A program made the position numbers and the translations under genes. Positions 24,803 through 37,340 of a stretch of DNA of 64,000 nucleotides are shown here, piece by piece (positions within the stretch are counted from its first letter, which is position 1; each line of letters opens with the position of its first letter). Origin of the DNA: Eretmocerus hayati (taxonomy: Eukaryota > Arthropoda > Insecta > Hymenoptera > Aphelinidae); contig CM056744.1 in NCBI GenBank assembly GCA_029851415.1, forward strand, positions 97,001,338-97,065,337. The letters run 5' to 3'. The notes beneath the pieces are model-generated. The model was not told the origin of the DNA, ran no database searches, and saw nothing but the letters and a program-made list of their open reading frames with translations.

Positions 24803-26529
24803 TGCAAAAGACCCACCACAGGTGCAAGTAGACAGAAGTAGCCAAGAGTGGCCTCGCTGAGATTTGAAAGAGTAGCATTCGTGGGGCCTTGTTCTACTCC
24901 AAACTACTTTAGCGCCGCTGGAAGCTACTTCAGGCTACTGTAGAGCTTGTGTTGCGGACCCAACAAACGGCCGGCAGTAGGCAAATAGTTGCTCAAAGTA
25001 GCCACGAGAGGTCCGTACAGGATGAGGGAGTAGTGTTGTCCCACGCTGGGTTCCAAAATCCAATGCCAGCTAATATCAGCTACTTCCAACTACTCTCACC
25101 CTGTACGGACCACTCGTGGCTACTTTGAGCTACTATTTGACTACTGCCGGTCGCTTGTTGGGTCCGCAACACAAGCTCTACAGTAGGGTGGGCCGAAAAA
25201 GGGCTTTTTTCGGAAATCGATACGCCCTAACGTGGAAATGTTGTGTTTGTACATATAGATGTGGAAAAAATTTTGCTGGACGCTGAGAAATGAGATTTTA
25301 GGTCCCAGCAAGAGACATCAAGCTTTTATCAAAATTAGCGCAGGTTTAAATGGGAATGTGCCTAATTCGGCACTTTTTTCTTCCTAACTTTGCTCGCATT
25401 TCTGGCGCATCCAAGAATTTTGTAACGTACTTTAGCTCATTTTAAAGCTTGTTCCAAAACCTACAAAATGAGCTAAAGAACGTCCAATTTCAACTAACCC
25501 GAGCCAATCTATCTCAATTTTCCCAAAAGGTGATCATCATTGAAAATTCCGAAAATAGGGCGATTTTCCCTTCAAACTTTGCTTGTATTTTTGGTGCATC
25601 TGGACATTTTTCAACGCACTTTAGCTCATTTTGAAGCTTGTTACAAAATAAGCTAAGGTACGTCCAATTTCGACTAATCCGAGCCAATCTATCTCAACTT
25701 TTCCATTGCGAGTTTTGAAAGGAGTGAGGCGGGAGGGGGGAAGCCGCTTATTTTCGAATTTTTCAAAACTAATCCCTTTTTAGAAAAATTGAGATAGATT
25801 GGCTCGGATTAGTCGAAATTGGACGTACTTTAGCTCATTTTGTAGGTTTTAGAACAAGCTTCAAAATGAGCTAAAGTGCGTTGAAAAATGTCCAGATGCA
25901 CCAGAAATACAAGCAAAGTTTGAAGGGAGAATCGCCCTATTTTTGGGATTTTCAATAATGATCACTATTCGGAAAAATTGAGATAGATTCGCTCGGGTTA
26001 GTCGTAATTGGACGTACTTTAGCTCATTTTGTAGGTTTTGGAACAAGCTTTAAAATGAGCTAAAGTACGTTGCAAAATGCTTGGATGCGCCAGAAATGCG
26101 AGCAAAGTTAGGAAAAAAAAGTGCCGAATTAGGCACATTCCCATTTAAACCTGCGCTAATTTTGATAAAAGCTTGATGGCTCTTGCTGGGACCTAAAATC
26201 TCATTTCTCAGCGTCCAGCAAATTTTTTTCCACATCTATATGTGCAAACACAACATTTCCACGCTAGGGCGTATCGATTTCCGAAAAAAGCCCTTTTTCG
26301 GCCCACCCTACTCTACAGTAGCTAGAAGTAGCTTCCAGCGGCGGTAAAGTAGTTCGGAGTAGAACAAGCTCCCACAGATGCTACTCTTTCAAATCTCAGT
26401 GAGTCTAATCTTGGGCACTTCTGTCTACTTGCACCTGTGGTGGGTCTCTTGCAGTGGCGCGCAGTAGCCGCAAAACTAGCCGTATTAGCCGGCGTTGGCC
26501 ACGGCTACTCCTTAGTAATCCGCCACCTG
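24803..26529. mobile_element. Foldback transposon family F, copy 1 (split by a hAT-like insertion)
   Basis: The left arm (24803-25183) and right arm (26311-26529) are reverse complements sharing ACCCACCACAGGTGCAAGTA, GCTACTTTGAGCTACT-like and CCGTACAGG blocks. The same sequence forms the uninterrupted palindrome at 42892-43547. The right terminus reads CAGGTGGCGGATTACTAAGG on the other strand. The left terminus lacks about 90 bp. The 1127-bp element at 25184-26310 interrupts it. No coding capacity. Confidence 0.8.
25176..26318. mobile_element. hAT-like foldback element, 1127 bp, with 8-bp target duplication
   Basis: The element spans 25184-26310. It starts TAGGGTGGGCCGAAAAAGGG and ends in its exact reverse complement. 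The host octamer CTCTACAG is duplicated at 25176-25183 and 26311-26318. The uninterrupted copy of the host element (42892-43547) has a single CTCTACAG at the equivalent place, which confirms the insertion. An 8-bp duplication and TAGGG ends fit the hAT superfamily. The two arms are near-identical over about 530 bp each and meet near 25747. No transposase is present. Inside each arm a block containing AGCCAATCTATCTCAA occurs twice. Confidence 0.88.
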
Positions 26530-28837
26530 CATTTACAAATTCGATCCTATCGCAAACTCGAGGACGTGGGGGAGGAGGCTGGAATGCAAAAAGTGATAAT
26601 ATATGTAAACATCTACTTGGAATAGTCACTATCTCCATAAGGAACAAAATCCGTGAAATCAGACCAAAGTGAATCAAAAGACCACGCTGGAGTCCATTAA
26701 AAAAAATCTCACCACTACTTCTGTACGGCATAAGAACAAAGCAAGCCGCGCGTACATTTTCTGAGATAACGAAAAGCTCATCGATAAGTAATGACCCACA
26801 GGACTATACGCTTAGCCAACATACATGTACACCCATGTGATGGTACTAGTTTCAGTACATCGTACTTGTTAACGTCAACGAGGCCGGTTCGTGTGTTAAA
26901 AACTCTAGACGCGTATAAAGCGATTATGCGCCTCCCCGCAGATGCTCCAACTCTTATAATACGGGGGTCACAAAATCAACCAAAGAGAATGTCTGATGAT
27001 GGGGCTACTTTCATATTGTATACACAGGCGGCGCGTGTCCAAGTTTCATTGCCTTCAAGCCGACCGAGTGGTGGCTTTTCCATTGCGCACACATATTCGA
27101 GTCGCGGTTGAGAGACGGTCCCGCGAGACTCACTCATATAACCAAAGAACCACCCCATGAAATATCTATATCTATATTTATCTACCTATCGACCTCAGTA
27201 TCACCCAGTGAAACAAGTTTTATATGTTAGTAAAGCTGACAATCACTACTGTAGAGTATCATAGTCGAATGTGTATTGAATTCGCGGTCGGGGTCAGGAT
27301 TTTTGGACGCCCCGTGGTGAAGATATCTCAATCATCCTCGAGAGTAGCGCCACCTAATGGGCCTAGAGTGTAAAAATTGCGGGGGGTCGCTTCTTGTCTA
27401 TACATATATTCGTCTACACCTGAACATGTTTTGGACTTGAGTTCATGAGGGTGTAATCTGAAAATTATTTCGTGGTGACATCTGTGCTACGAGGGCGTTT
27501 TTATATAAAGCTCATTATGGTAGTATACCCGATGTTCAATCTATGCCTTTCGTATACATATAGGGCTTACTATATCACGCCTAACTTGAATTTAGTTTTT
27601 ATTCATGGATAAAACTCCCCTAAGAATAGTTTTGATTTATTAGAGGTTGAATTGTGTGAAGGTGACGATGGAACGAGTTCTGATTATTCGAATTGACTTT
27701 CTTATATTCTGAGGGGTAGACGATTATTTTTCATTAGCATTTATTGGAGGTGATTTAGGTGTTGAGCTTGTATAGGACGAATTTAGCCTGATGCACTGAA
27801 GTCTAGTTTAAATTTGTGCTAATACACGAGTTTATAGAGTGTAATTTGAGGTAGTGCGACAACGATCTCGTATCTCTTGCATAATAAATTGGTGCAATCG
27901 GTTTTCAAATTTAATCCTGTTGCGTTTGCTTGCGACTGAATTAAATATCTAGTCGGAGTTTGTTAGTTCGAGTGCTTAATTGGATCAAATATTGATTCGA
28001 AATTGGAGGCATTCGTGCTATTTAAAACGTTTAAGCTAACATCTCATTTGACTTTTGATCATTCTCTATTCGTCCGATGTAACTTGAGGAAAATATTATT
28101 CAAATTGTCGAATATGATATGGAATTATTGGGTGATTGTTTGTAAAAAATTGATGAAAAAACTGTCTTGTTCCACTAGACTGTGATCGATGAAATCTTAT
28201 ATTTTTTGGTGTATATGTTCGTCTATTCTACTTCACTTTGAGTTCCGTAAATCAATTAACCCATTAGGATCCCGCAGACATACCGTCTGTTTCTTGATGA
28301 AATCCAACCCTTTTCATGCCATCGTACGGGTGTTCGATTTTTCGTCTCAGATTGACGCGTCGGCGGGTTGTCTGTCTCTGCCTATCTGTGCTTAAGTCGA
28401 TTATCACTTACACCCCTTCCTCCAATCATTCTAGTCTAGATTTCATCTCAGAATATTTTTGTGGTTTTGGTTCCTTCTGTATATATCCTAAGAATTTTTG
28501 TATCACTATTATAGTAATATTGTAAAAATGGTGCCACCAATATATTTTATAATCGACTGGTTTTATTTATTTCATTATTAGCACAAATTCACGGGAGTGG
28601 ACTAAAATATCGAAATTCGGATTCCATAGTGGGTCTAAGATTGGAAAGTCAACGAGCCTTGCGTGATCAGAATAATAATACTTGTTAACATTACAATTTA
28701 ATCACATTGTACAAATAGAATATTCATCCAATCATGAACAAGAAATCGTACGATGCTTCTAAAAAACATATTTTTCATCATTCTAACCTAAAAAGGCCGC
28801 ATTCAAATACGGTTTTAGGGTTCTCATGATGAAAAAT

Positions 28838-28952
28838 CATTATTGCCCTGTGCTTGCAGGCCAATTTCAGGCGCGGAGGACTTATATTTCCCTCGCTTCG
28901 CTCTGATTTGTCCTAGCGCCCGAACTGGGCGTACGCGCCCAGGGCAATAATG
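28838..28952. repeat. Small inverted-repeat element (115 bp)
   Basis: CATTATTGCCCTG at 28838-28850 is inverted at 28940-28952. The GC-rich middle (GCGCCCGAACTGGGCGTACG) contrasts with the AT-rich flanks. Probably a MITE fragment. Confidence 0.55.
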
Positions 28953-29167
28953 TACTATTAAAAAGTTTATCATTATTGATATGTTCATTGCACCGAAACC
29001 TGTATGTGGGTTCACTCACATGCCAAAAAAAAAACTATATAATTACATCTGCCGCAGTGAAAGTATGAACCATTTGATTGGTGAATCGAGTTTTCGGATG
29101 AATATTTTTGAAAATTGAATATGGTTGGAAAAAGCTTACTCACAAATTTTTAAAAATAAATTTACAG

Positions 29168-29350
29168 AATCTTCTGGGCGCCGAGGGGACGAATCTGCAG
29201 TGGCGCCTCATCACCAGTCATCTCATCACAAAATTATCTCGGGAGCTGCCTGACAAGCCTGAGCTCGACCAAGCGGTTAACGGAACATTACTACTAAAAG
29301 AGCTCTTCGTCGTTATCGGCTACTTTGCGGTCAACAACGCTGAAAATCAG
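29168..29350 (+). CDS. SCAPER: SCAPER orthologue, exon B
   Basis: This exon is 183 bp (61 codons, phase 0 on both sides), bounded by an AAATTTACAG acceptor and a CAG|GTACGA donor. It starts NLLGAEGTNLQWRLITSHLI and ends ELFVVIGYFAVNNAENQ. The GAEG motif and the final GYF-VN--ENQ block correspond to the conserved SCAPER C-terminal motifs (GAEG...VGYFTVNHPDNQ in vertebrates, from memory). It joins in frame with the exons on both sides. This is the strongest conserved evidence for the gene assignment. Confidence 0.93.
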
Positions 29351-31799
29351 GTACGAAAATTTATCATCAATTTTTGTTCCATGCGTATAAGGCCACTGAA
29401 CGATATGGCCATACTTACCTCAACCGGTTAAACATTATGCATTGTTTACCAGGTTATTGACGCGGCTATGAATTCTAAAAAAAAATTTATAAAGTATTGC
29501 TCTCAAGCATCTTATAAATGGCTATGAGTTGTTTTATTTTGAGTGCAGGTTTTTTGCAAAATTTATATAGATACGTGTGGTTACAAGTGTGTTAGCAGAA
29601 TCTTAATGAGATGCAATGATGAATCGTGAGGATAAGGATTTAGAATCTTTCAAGTGACGAAGTAAATATCTCATGTCTCATGGCCTCCATAGTCAAATAT
29701 TTGAAGAGATAATACTTCTCTGCAAGATTGATGAATCTTATAACTGTCGTCAGTTGTCGTAAAACCGCTAAAAGAATCCTAATTGATGATCCGACTCAAT
29801 TTACGAAATAAGACACGCGTGACTCACGAGTAGAAATGAGACCGCAATTTTCTAATCTATCCATAATTCAATCCTTATAATAAGACAACCCAAAAACTGG
29901 CTTCGAACCGAAAACTAGATGCAATATTTATTGCCTGACGATTGATAGAACGACGTCCAACTCATTCGGTTGGCGTAATCTCCATATATTACCAGAAATT
30001 CTCTGACCGAAATCAGGATTCACCGCAACATGGGGGTCAGCAAAAGCTGCAGTTCGATACATGTATATGTATAGTTAGTCGAAAAGTCGACATTCTATGC
30101 CAGAGATAAGAGCCGGTCAGACTAAAACGAGCTTGAATACAGACGAAAAAATTCCGCAAATCCGGCATCGTCACGAGAAATTGCGGCGAATTTGGTTTCA
30201 TTGATAAAAAGCTGGCTCGATGTTGTACAAAACGGATCGTCGGGCGTCTTCTTCATGGTGAAAAAAGAATAAAAGAAAAATCTAAGGAAAGGAACTTTTT
30301 GAGCCGCGAGCATACAAGTAAAATCGACCGGTGTGCGCGCGCCTGTAGAATCCCTATGAAATAGCTTGTGCTCGTTTTTTGTTGTTGCCGGCTCTTGTCT
30401 CTAGCTCTTTATTTTTACTCGTGATTATTGTTTTTTTACCTCCCTCTCGTCTTATGTATTATAATATCCTGTGGCGGCGTTCTAATCTCGACGCCTCTTA
30501 AATTCCGGAGGTCTTCTCGGCGCCGCTGATTTCCTTCCTATAAGCTTAAATACACTATAATACGGCCAGTGGTCGCGGATTTATACTACTACTGTTCATC
30601 TTGTGATGGCTTTCCATCGGGAATCATTTTGATCATGTATGTTGTCTGAGTGTACCTGACTTTGATGATTTGGTTAATCACTCTTTTACTTAGTTTTTGT
30701 GAGGAAATCTTTCGGTAAATTTGTAAAGAAAGACTACCAATCAAGAAATTTTATATCTCCAGGAGAAACTGTGTGCCTTGACATTGCAACGAATTTTTCT
30801 CTATCGAGCTACAATATTTTTTCGATACCCTGTGCGTAAAATTACACTTTTTGCACAGTCTTTCGACTTCTGCTTGTAGTTCATCAAAAAGTATAGTTCC
30901 ATATACGGGAGTAGAATATTTAAAAATTGAAAAGATATAAACTTTTTCATGCAATTTTCCGATGTTGGGTGCTCACAAAATTGTATGAAATAGTATTCGC
31001 GGCTCTTCCATGAGATTCTCCGCTTTCGAGCGATTGTCTCGACCCTCTCCTGTGGCTCGAGCCGAAAACCAATCGCGCTCAAAAGCGAGCTGCCACCTCA
31101 TCAACTCGATGCGAAATGTACTATTTTTATCTATATTTCGAAAAATATGAATTTCTCGGGAAAAACCTGGACAACACGCACAGAAAAGACATTCTCGCGC
31201 ACAATTTGTCAGAATTGTTGCATTTGATACAAGGGTGTAAGAACTTTTTACATCACCTTGCACGATTTTATTGTTAAGGTTCCCGCTTTACATCTGGATT
31301 TCGCTTACAAGCTCAGTTCGGAAACTGAAGGGCATGTCTGTTTCACTACGTTCGCCCATAACTGACCTATTGTGCCCAAAATGGGATAATACTATTTCTG
31401 CGCCCGAGCGATGGGTCTCCAGCGCGAGACGCAGGCGAGGATTGGAGTCATCACTAATTCAAAATAGTATTTTTCGATACGAGGGTGGGTTGCTTTTCAA
31501 GTGATTGTTTTCGGCCCGAGCCTTGGCGAGGGTCAAAATTGTCATTAATAAAACTTCACGCCCAAGTGTCGAAATACGTTTTTCGCAACTCGCTTTGCGC
31601 ACGATCGTGCAAAAAATAAGTTTCACACCCGTGCATCAAACTATATTTTCTGACGAACTGTGCGCAAAGCACGCTAGCTCAGTGTATGAAAAGAAGTATA
31701 TCATGCGTCGATTTCCAAAAATCTTTGTTCTTCTCGAAAATTTTGCTGCCGATGGCCAACAAGAAAACTTCGAACCTGATTGAAACGAATCTCATAGAG

Positions 31800-31833
31800 T
31801 TGAATAAAACTCTACTCTACTCTACTCTACTCA
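31800..31833. repeat. CTCTA pentamer microsatellite
   Basis: ACTCTACTCTACTCTACTCT occurs as a short perfect tandem run. Confidence 0.85.
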
Positions 31834-32957
31834 TAATCAGCTTGTTATGTTATGCATCCCTCTAAAAATACATACTTACCATATTATGGTGCATCAATAT
31901 CGATATTTAGCCAATCGAATCTCTTTGTGAAGTTGAATTATGGTCATCACAGAAACAAGTGGGACGAGCCCCAACATCGAACGCAAAAACCTCCCAGACG
32001 GTTATAAATAAACAGCAGCATATGCAAAAATTCTTTTCAAATCGGTCAACGACGAGAAAGAGCGAGAGAGATAGATGAGAGAGGTCTTTACTCGTCCCGA
32101 ATGAATTCACTCTTATCTTATATATTTGCGTCCTCTTCATAATTCATCTGCTGGGCAATGAAGAATTCCCCAACCGACTAATGCGTTGTCGTCGACTCTT
32201 GATACTTTTGGCAAGCTAATATAGCATAGCCCTCCCGGAAAATAAACTAAATAGATATAACACATTTTATATACTAACATACCCATACTCTTTTGCACCC
32301 GCGTGCGAGTCTTATCGCGTCGGGTCGTTTGTCGCTGGCTCGTTTCGAATTTTTATGCAAAGTAGAGCGCGAGAGCGAATAAACTAGCAGTGCCTGCTCA
32401 ATTCAAGAGAAGTGGAGGAGGTGGATTGGTAAATATAAAAAGAGCGTGAAATCGAAGTGCAAATCTCGAAATGCACCCGCGTCAATTCGCATACGACCTT
32501 GGCGTTTTTTGCATCTATTTTTTTTTCAATGTATTTTCTATGTTCTACGCAGAAAATGTTTAGGTTGGCATTGATAACTGCACGGCAAAGAGTGTTCACC
32601 TGTCCAATTTGGTTATTCAAAAAAAAAAAAAAAAATGTGTTTGTGCACATTTTGTTCTTGATACTAGTATTTTGTAATTAGGTACATGCTCCTCTAGATC
32701 AATGATTAGAGCAATAATCGAGTATATAACATTTTTTGTATACATCGGTAGTTAGATCGATCAGGATTATGAGAATCATATTATTCGCCAATTTGCAGAA
32801 GTTGTGAAGTACATCACTCACTCTGCTATTCTGTCGTTTGTATAAATAAAAGTTTAGAGTTTGATCTGCGGGTTAGGCGCTGTAGTCACCGTGGACAAAA
32901 AGTGAGCTAGATTCTGGTGATGTGCTGGAATAATGCAAGGTAGATGCAAAAACGCTA

Positions 32958-33676
32958 AGGGTGTGTCCACAAATGATGCATATGCGGTGCACTCGCGCAT
33001 ATGCGCTGTTAACGTGCACATGTGCAACGCACTGAATTTAGCATGGAAGTTAATCACAGTTGGCACGCAGTGAGCAGCTGTGGCTTGCACCCTAAAATTG
33101 TGCCCGCGCCAGTGCCTGCCTCGTGGCCGCGTCTTGACTTCCCGCGGTCCCATATATTTTCCGCATCGCACCCGCACTCGCGTCTTGCCTGTTTTCATAC
33201 AATTCATTGTATGCGCCCATTTTCAGAGAATCACCAAATTATGGGACAGAGTGTTCTGATGGAACCCTGAAGCCCTGGTTTGTGGATCAAAAGGTGCTGG
33301 AAGGGTTCAATGATTGAACTTTCACGGTATTTATGCTGACGAAAATAACTGATAACATATTCTTTCAAAATGTGTGCGTACAATAATTAAGTGTAGAAGG
33401 CGCGACGCGGAAAATATGGTACCGGGAAGTCAAGATGGGACCACGAAGCGGGTACCGGCGCGAATCAGGCGCAATTTTAGGGTGCAAGCAGCACAGCTGT
33501 TCGCTGCTTGCCGGACTGTGGCTAACTAGTTGAATTCTGATTTTGATCAACTCTCAACGAAGGAAACACACAAACCAGCTCGAATCAGGGATTTTCTGAT
33601 TCGAAATTTCTAATTTCTGCTCAAATCCGATGAGCTGCACATGTGCACGCATACGCATCATTTGTGGACACGCCCT
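32958..33676. mobile_element. Foldback element with AGGGYGTGTCCACAAATGAT ends
   Basis: The left end AGGGTGTGTCCACAAATGAT and the reverse-complemented right end AGGGCGTGTCCACAAATGAT define terminal inverted repeats, followed by a GCACATGTGCA word on both sides. The interior is itself inverted: the left arm (about 33060-33240) and right arm (about 33345-33530) share TTGCACCCTAAAATTG, GTCTTGACTTCCCG and ATATTTTCCGC with divergence. It has no coding capacity. A diverged partial relative is at 19980-20370. The superfamily is not assigned because no target duplication is clear. Confidence 0.75.
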
Positions 33677-35427
33677 AACTTGGCTTTTGCCCACGATGTC
33701 GGCCATAACCATGACAGCATTGCTTCAAGAAGTGGGATTTTGTAATGAACTTTTGGCCATGTTCCATCTTAATTGTGGCAGAATTCATTTTCTCGAGTTT
33801 TCTAATCACCCAACACCTCACAGCATTTTAAATCCTCATTTGTTCCCAATATACAGTACCCTGGTCAGAAATTATGCGCGTGCTTGTCTTAGAGTCATTG
33901 AATAAATCTGCTATGATCCCTATATGAAATAAAATTGCTCAAATACTTGCTTGAATGAGTCTTTTTTCGGGCCAAACATCGATCTCAAGATTGAATTTCA
34001 CAAATTGAGTCAGAATTAAATATGTATATTTATATATTTGGCGCGTACAGAGAATAATGGAAAAGGGTGCATCAGACCGAGTTAGACAAAACACTTTCAG
34101 GATGCCCGCAAAACTTCCCCTTCGACGTATTCCGCGTCGGTGTTATACATGCATGTCTGGGCGATGGGCGCGCGCTTCGCACCAGATATATTTATCCATT
34201 AGAGCTGAAGCCCCATATATACAACTCGTCCAAGAGTGTATAATAGTTCAGGACGCGACGCTAAAGCTTGAGTGCATCGTCGCATTCGCGCAGACTCTAC
34301 ATTCATCACTCGGAAATGCAATGGAGGAACTCATCTCGTACGATACACGCATATATTTTTTACTATGATGAGACATAATTTATCGTAAAGTTTTATACTC
34401 TGTCGAAATACAAGATTTCTGAAGATTTCTGTTTCATTAAATCCAAGATTTTTCGAACTAGTCATGGAGTATGGATTGATTAATCTACAAATTTTGACAA
34501 ATAAATTAGTGGATGAGTAATAGCATTGCAATCTTTATAATGCGCATACGCGTAATTCTCGTTTTGATACTAGGCTCGGACGATGCGAGACGAACTGTCA
34601 GTCATTTTCAATCTTGTAGATTGCGATTGTTGTAATCGAAATTTTCATAGTGAGTCTAATGGAGGATTTTGTAATGGAATTAGACCTTTTCAGTTTAAAT
34701 TGGAATTGACAAGCTCTTTCGAACGTAAAATTATTGAATTATATTGCGAAGAAGAATTCATTGAACTGAATTACTGACAGCCCTTCGATGACCAATGAAT
34801 AATTGATCGTGTAAGTGGCAATTCATTTTGATCGGCTAAATTTTGTATTTTCGTAATTCAACTTTCGGTATGTACTAATTGAAAGTCATTGTAGTTTTTC
34901 TATTTGGCTCTTGATGGCAAGCTTGAAAGCTTGTAGAATTATTCTATTTTAACCAGATTTATATTGATGATGATTGACTCTTCGAAATTTTGCGCAGCCC
35001 TTTGAACGAATACTTTAGTGAATTCCATCAGTCTGATGGGCTGAATTATAAAATTAAATGCACAAATCCATCAGACACTTCTTTCCCAATCTTCATCGAC
35101 GCTTTCCGTTCTTGCTGGCATGTACCATGAATTTTTTATGCTTCCTAAGTGCATGCTTTCAAGAGTTTTGAGATGCAAATTCGTTTCCTCGATAATATTA
35201 TTAATTCGTATGCCGGAATAAATTCATGTCAGCTTGGATATCATTATTGGGTAAACTTATGAATAATTAAATATGTAATCCAGGGGTGTTTGGAACTTTT
35301 TTGATAGCCCAAAGTGGTGTCCTACACTCATGCAGAAAATTTGAATTGATTGCTGTTAGAGGGTCTACAAAAGTAGAGTTTTCCGATCAAGTTTGAGTGC
35401 TATGTCAGGATCGTGATTTTTCTAGAT

Positions 35428-36731
35428 TTACAAGGGGAGACCACGTGGTCCGGGTAAGAATCCAGAGTAACTCTATCAAATGGGCCTCCTGTCCAGAACC
35501 ACAAGCAGAATCGTTAGCATTATGAGTATATCTATATATATATATATATATCACTTTTTAACATGTGCCTATATGAGCAACGCTACTCTGGTAGAAATCT
35601 GAGCATTTTTTTTGGCCACCTGACCAATTTTTGGCCAGTTTTCTTAGTTTAAGGCTAGTCCGTAGAGAATCCGGATATTTTACCCGATAGATGGCGCTTT
35701 GATCGTACTATAGTATATGTATGCATGTGCGATGGGAGATTATGAACCACTATTTTGCCTCATAGTATTTCAACCTCACATTTCCAACCCAAACGAGATA
35801 CGGCAACTGAAACACCATGATATGTCCCGTCGAATGAGTTGTTCCAAACCCGGAGATTCATTCTAAATCTCCAGAGAATCGTAGTTCTTTGGCTGGCTGA
35901 GCAAGTTATACTGCTCGATGCTCACACTAGTTCAAGGTTTTTGCGAGCTAGATTCAGAATTTTCGGGCGTGGGAGGGCTCATTCAATAGGAAATTCCAAT
36001 CCACAGGGGGCCTAGTATCTGATTTTGGCTAAATTTGTTTTGTTATTGAGGAATGAATCGGAATAGTCGCGGACGCGCTCTGTCCCACCAAAAATCGCCT
36101 TCAAGGTTTTCTCGATTCCTAACGGATGAAATGCCATGAAACTTTGCATGGTATCGTGTTATAAGATTTCACAGGTGGCCTAGTATCTAAATAACATATT
36201 CAGTACCAATAAAAGCGTATAAACAATAATACCGCTCTCAGAATCATTGGATGCAGCTGCAACCTGAAAGTACGCCGGTGCGTGTCTGGTTGCGGTTTTG
36301 CGGGGACTCCGGACTAGCCTCAAAGATGGCCTCATATAAATGGCCAAAAAATGGCCAATTCTTGGCCAGTTTTCTTAGGTTAAAAATCGTCTCATGTAAT
36401 TGGCCAAAAAATGGCCAATTTTTTTTTCCATATTTCTGCCAATATAACCTCAAGAATTGACAATCAAGTTTCAAAATGGTAATAACCCAAAGATAAATCG
36501 TCTATTTCGTTTCTCGAGGGAACGGTTAACATGTATTTATGAATTTTTGAGGATTCCCCAATTAGTGATTTTAGAGCTCATATCACATATTTCAGGGGAG
36601 TTACACTGTATCTTTGGACAAGAGACCCATTTGACGGAGTTACTCTGGATTCTTCATCTTCTCGATAGTACAAAACTGTAAAAAGTCTTGGAAGAGATAG
36701 ACGACCCGGACCCCGTGGTCCCCTCTTGTTA
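35428..36731. mobile_element. PIF/Harbinger-like foldback MITE, copy 2, interrupted (TTA duplication)
   Basis: The element is 35431-36728, with TTA at 35428-35430 and 36729-36731. The termini are CAAGGGGAGACCACGTGGTC and the reverse complement CAAGAGGGGACCACGGGGTC. The outer 160 bp and 130 bp match the intact copies at 13098 and 60105. The middle (about 35594-36594) is unrelated inserted DNA including the element at 35652-36320 and several TTGGCCAAAAAATGGCCAA palindromic words at 36340-36425. Confidence 0.78.
35652..36320. mobile_element. Nested inverted-repeat insertion inside Harbinger-like copy 2
   Basis: AGGCTAGTCCGTAGAG at 35652 is inverted as GGACTCCGGACTAGCCT near 36304-36320. About 670 bp, no coding frame. 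Boundaries are approximate and the superfamily is unknown. Confidence 0.4.
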
Positions 36732-37031
36732 GTTTATTCGATCGGTCAAAAATCAATGGATGCTGGATAGTTGTTAAAATAATGTTATTACTCTTCTCCC
36801 TACCGCTCGTTTGGTTCGTAAATGTTTTTGGTACGTCAGAGGTTCTTGAAATGCTTTTGCAGCTATAAAATGACATTTGTAAAATGATGGTGACTGATCG
36901 TTTGATGATATTGAAAAGAATCTTCGTATAAAGTTCGGAGAGATGGCATAGAGTCAATTAGTGGATTTACTGATTAACTATATGCCAGGCATTCCTATTC
37001 ATTACCCACATGATCACGCAATATATTTTAG

Positions 37032-37165
37032 GCAGACCACAACCAAATTAGACGGAAATAGACCGAATTAGACCGTGTTGGATCGAACTAGGCCGGATTT
37101 GGACGAATAAAGACGAATTAGACCGGAATAAAATTAAGTATACCGAAATAGACCACACTGAGACC
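37032..37165. repeat. Degenerate tandem array of GACCGAATTA-like units
   Basis: Units of about 10-12 bp (variants of TTAGACCGAATTAGACCG) recur about ten times with substitutions. Confidence 0.8.
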
Positions 37166-37169
37166 ATAT

Positions 37170-37340
37170 CAGTGCTGCAGTTTTAGTACGGTACTGGTAC
37201 GGTAATTCTAGTACGGCACTAGTACGGTACTAGTGTGACAATTTTAATACGGCACTAGTATGGTACTAGTATGGTACTAGTGCAGTTCCAGTAGTCCTAG
37301 CGGTACTAGTGTCGTACTATAATCGTACTAGTACCTAACG
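37170..37340. repeat. Degenerate tandem array of GTACTAGTACGG-like units
   Basis: Overlapping palindromic words GTACTAGTAC, GGTACTAGTA and CGGCACTAGT recur for about 170 bp, directly after the GACCGAATTA array. Confidence 0.85.

Larger units (their letters stand above)
23593..29167 (+). other. SCAPER: SCAPER intron (5.6 kb) filled with nested foldback elements
   Basis: GT at 23593 and AG at 29166-29167 bound this intron. It holds inverted-repeat elements at 23830-24250, 24515-24799, 24803-26529 (with a nested hAT-like element) and 28838-28952. The rest (26530-28837) is AT-rich DNA with no recognised gene. The open frames facing each other at 25449 and 25861 are mirror images created by the palindrome. 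Confidence 0.8.

Noticed and set aside
25449..26046. Two near-identical 61-residue proteins in opposite orientation (25449-25634 plus, 25861-26046 minus)
   Set aside because: They are mirror images generated by the foldback arms, not independent genes.
31505..31783. 92-codon frame and neighbouring frames at 30800-31504
   Set aside because: They fall in a stretch of CGAGCG-rich repeat-like DNA. No recognised domain, and overlapping frames exist on both strands.
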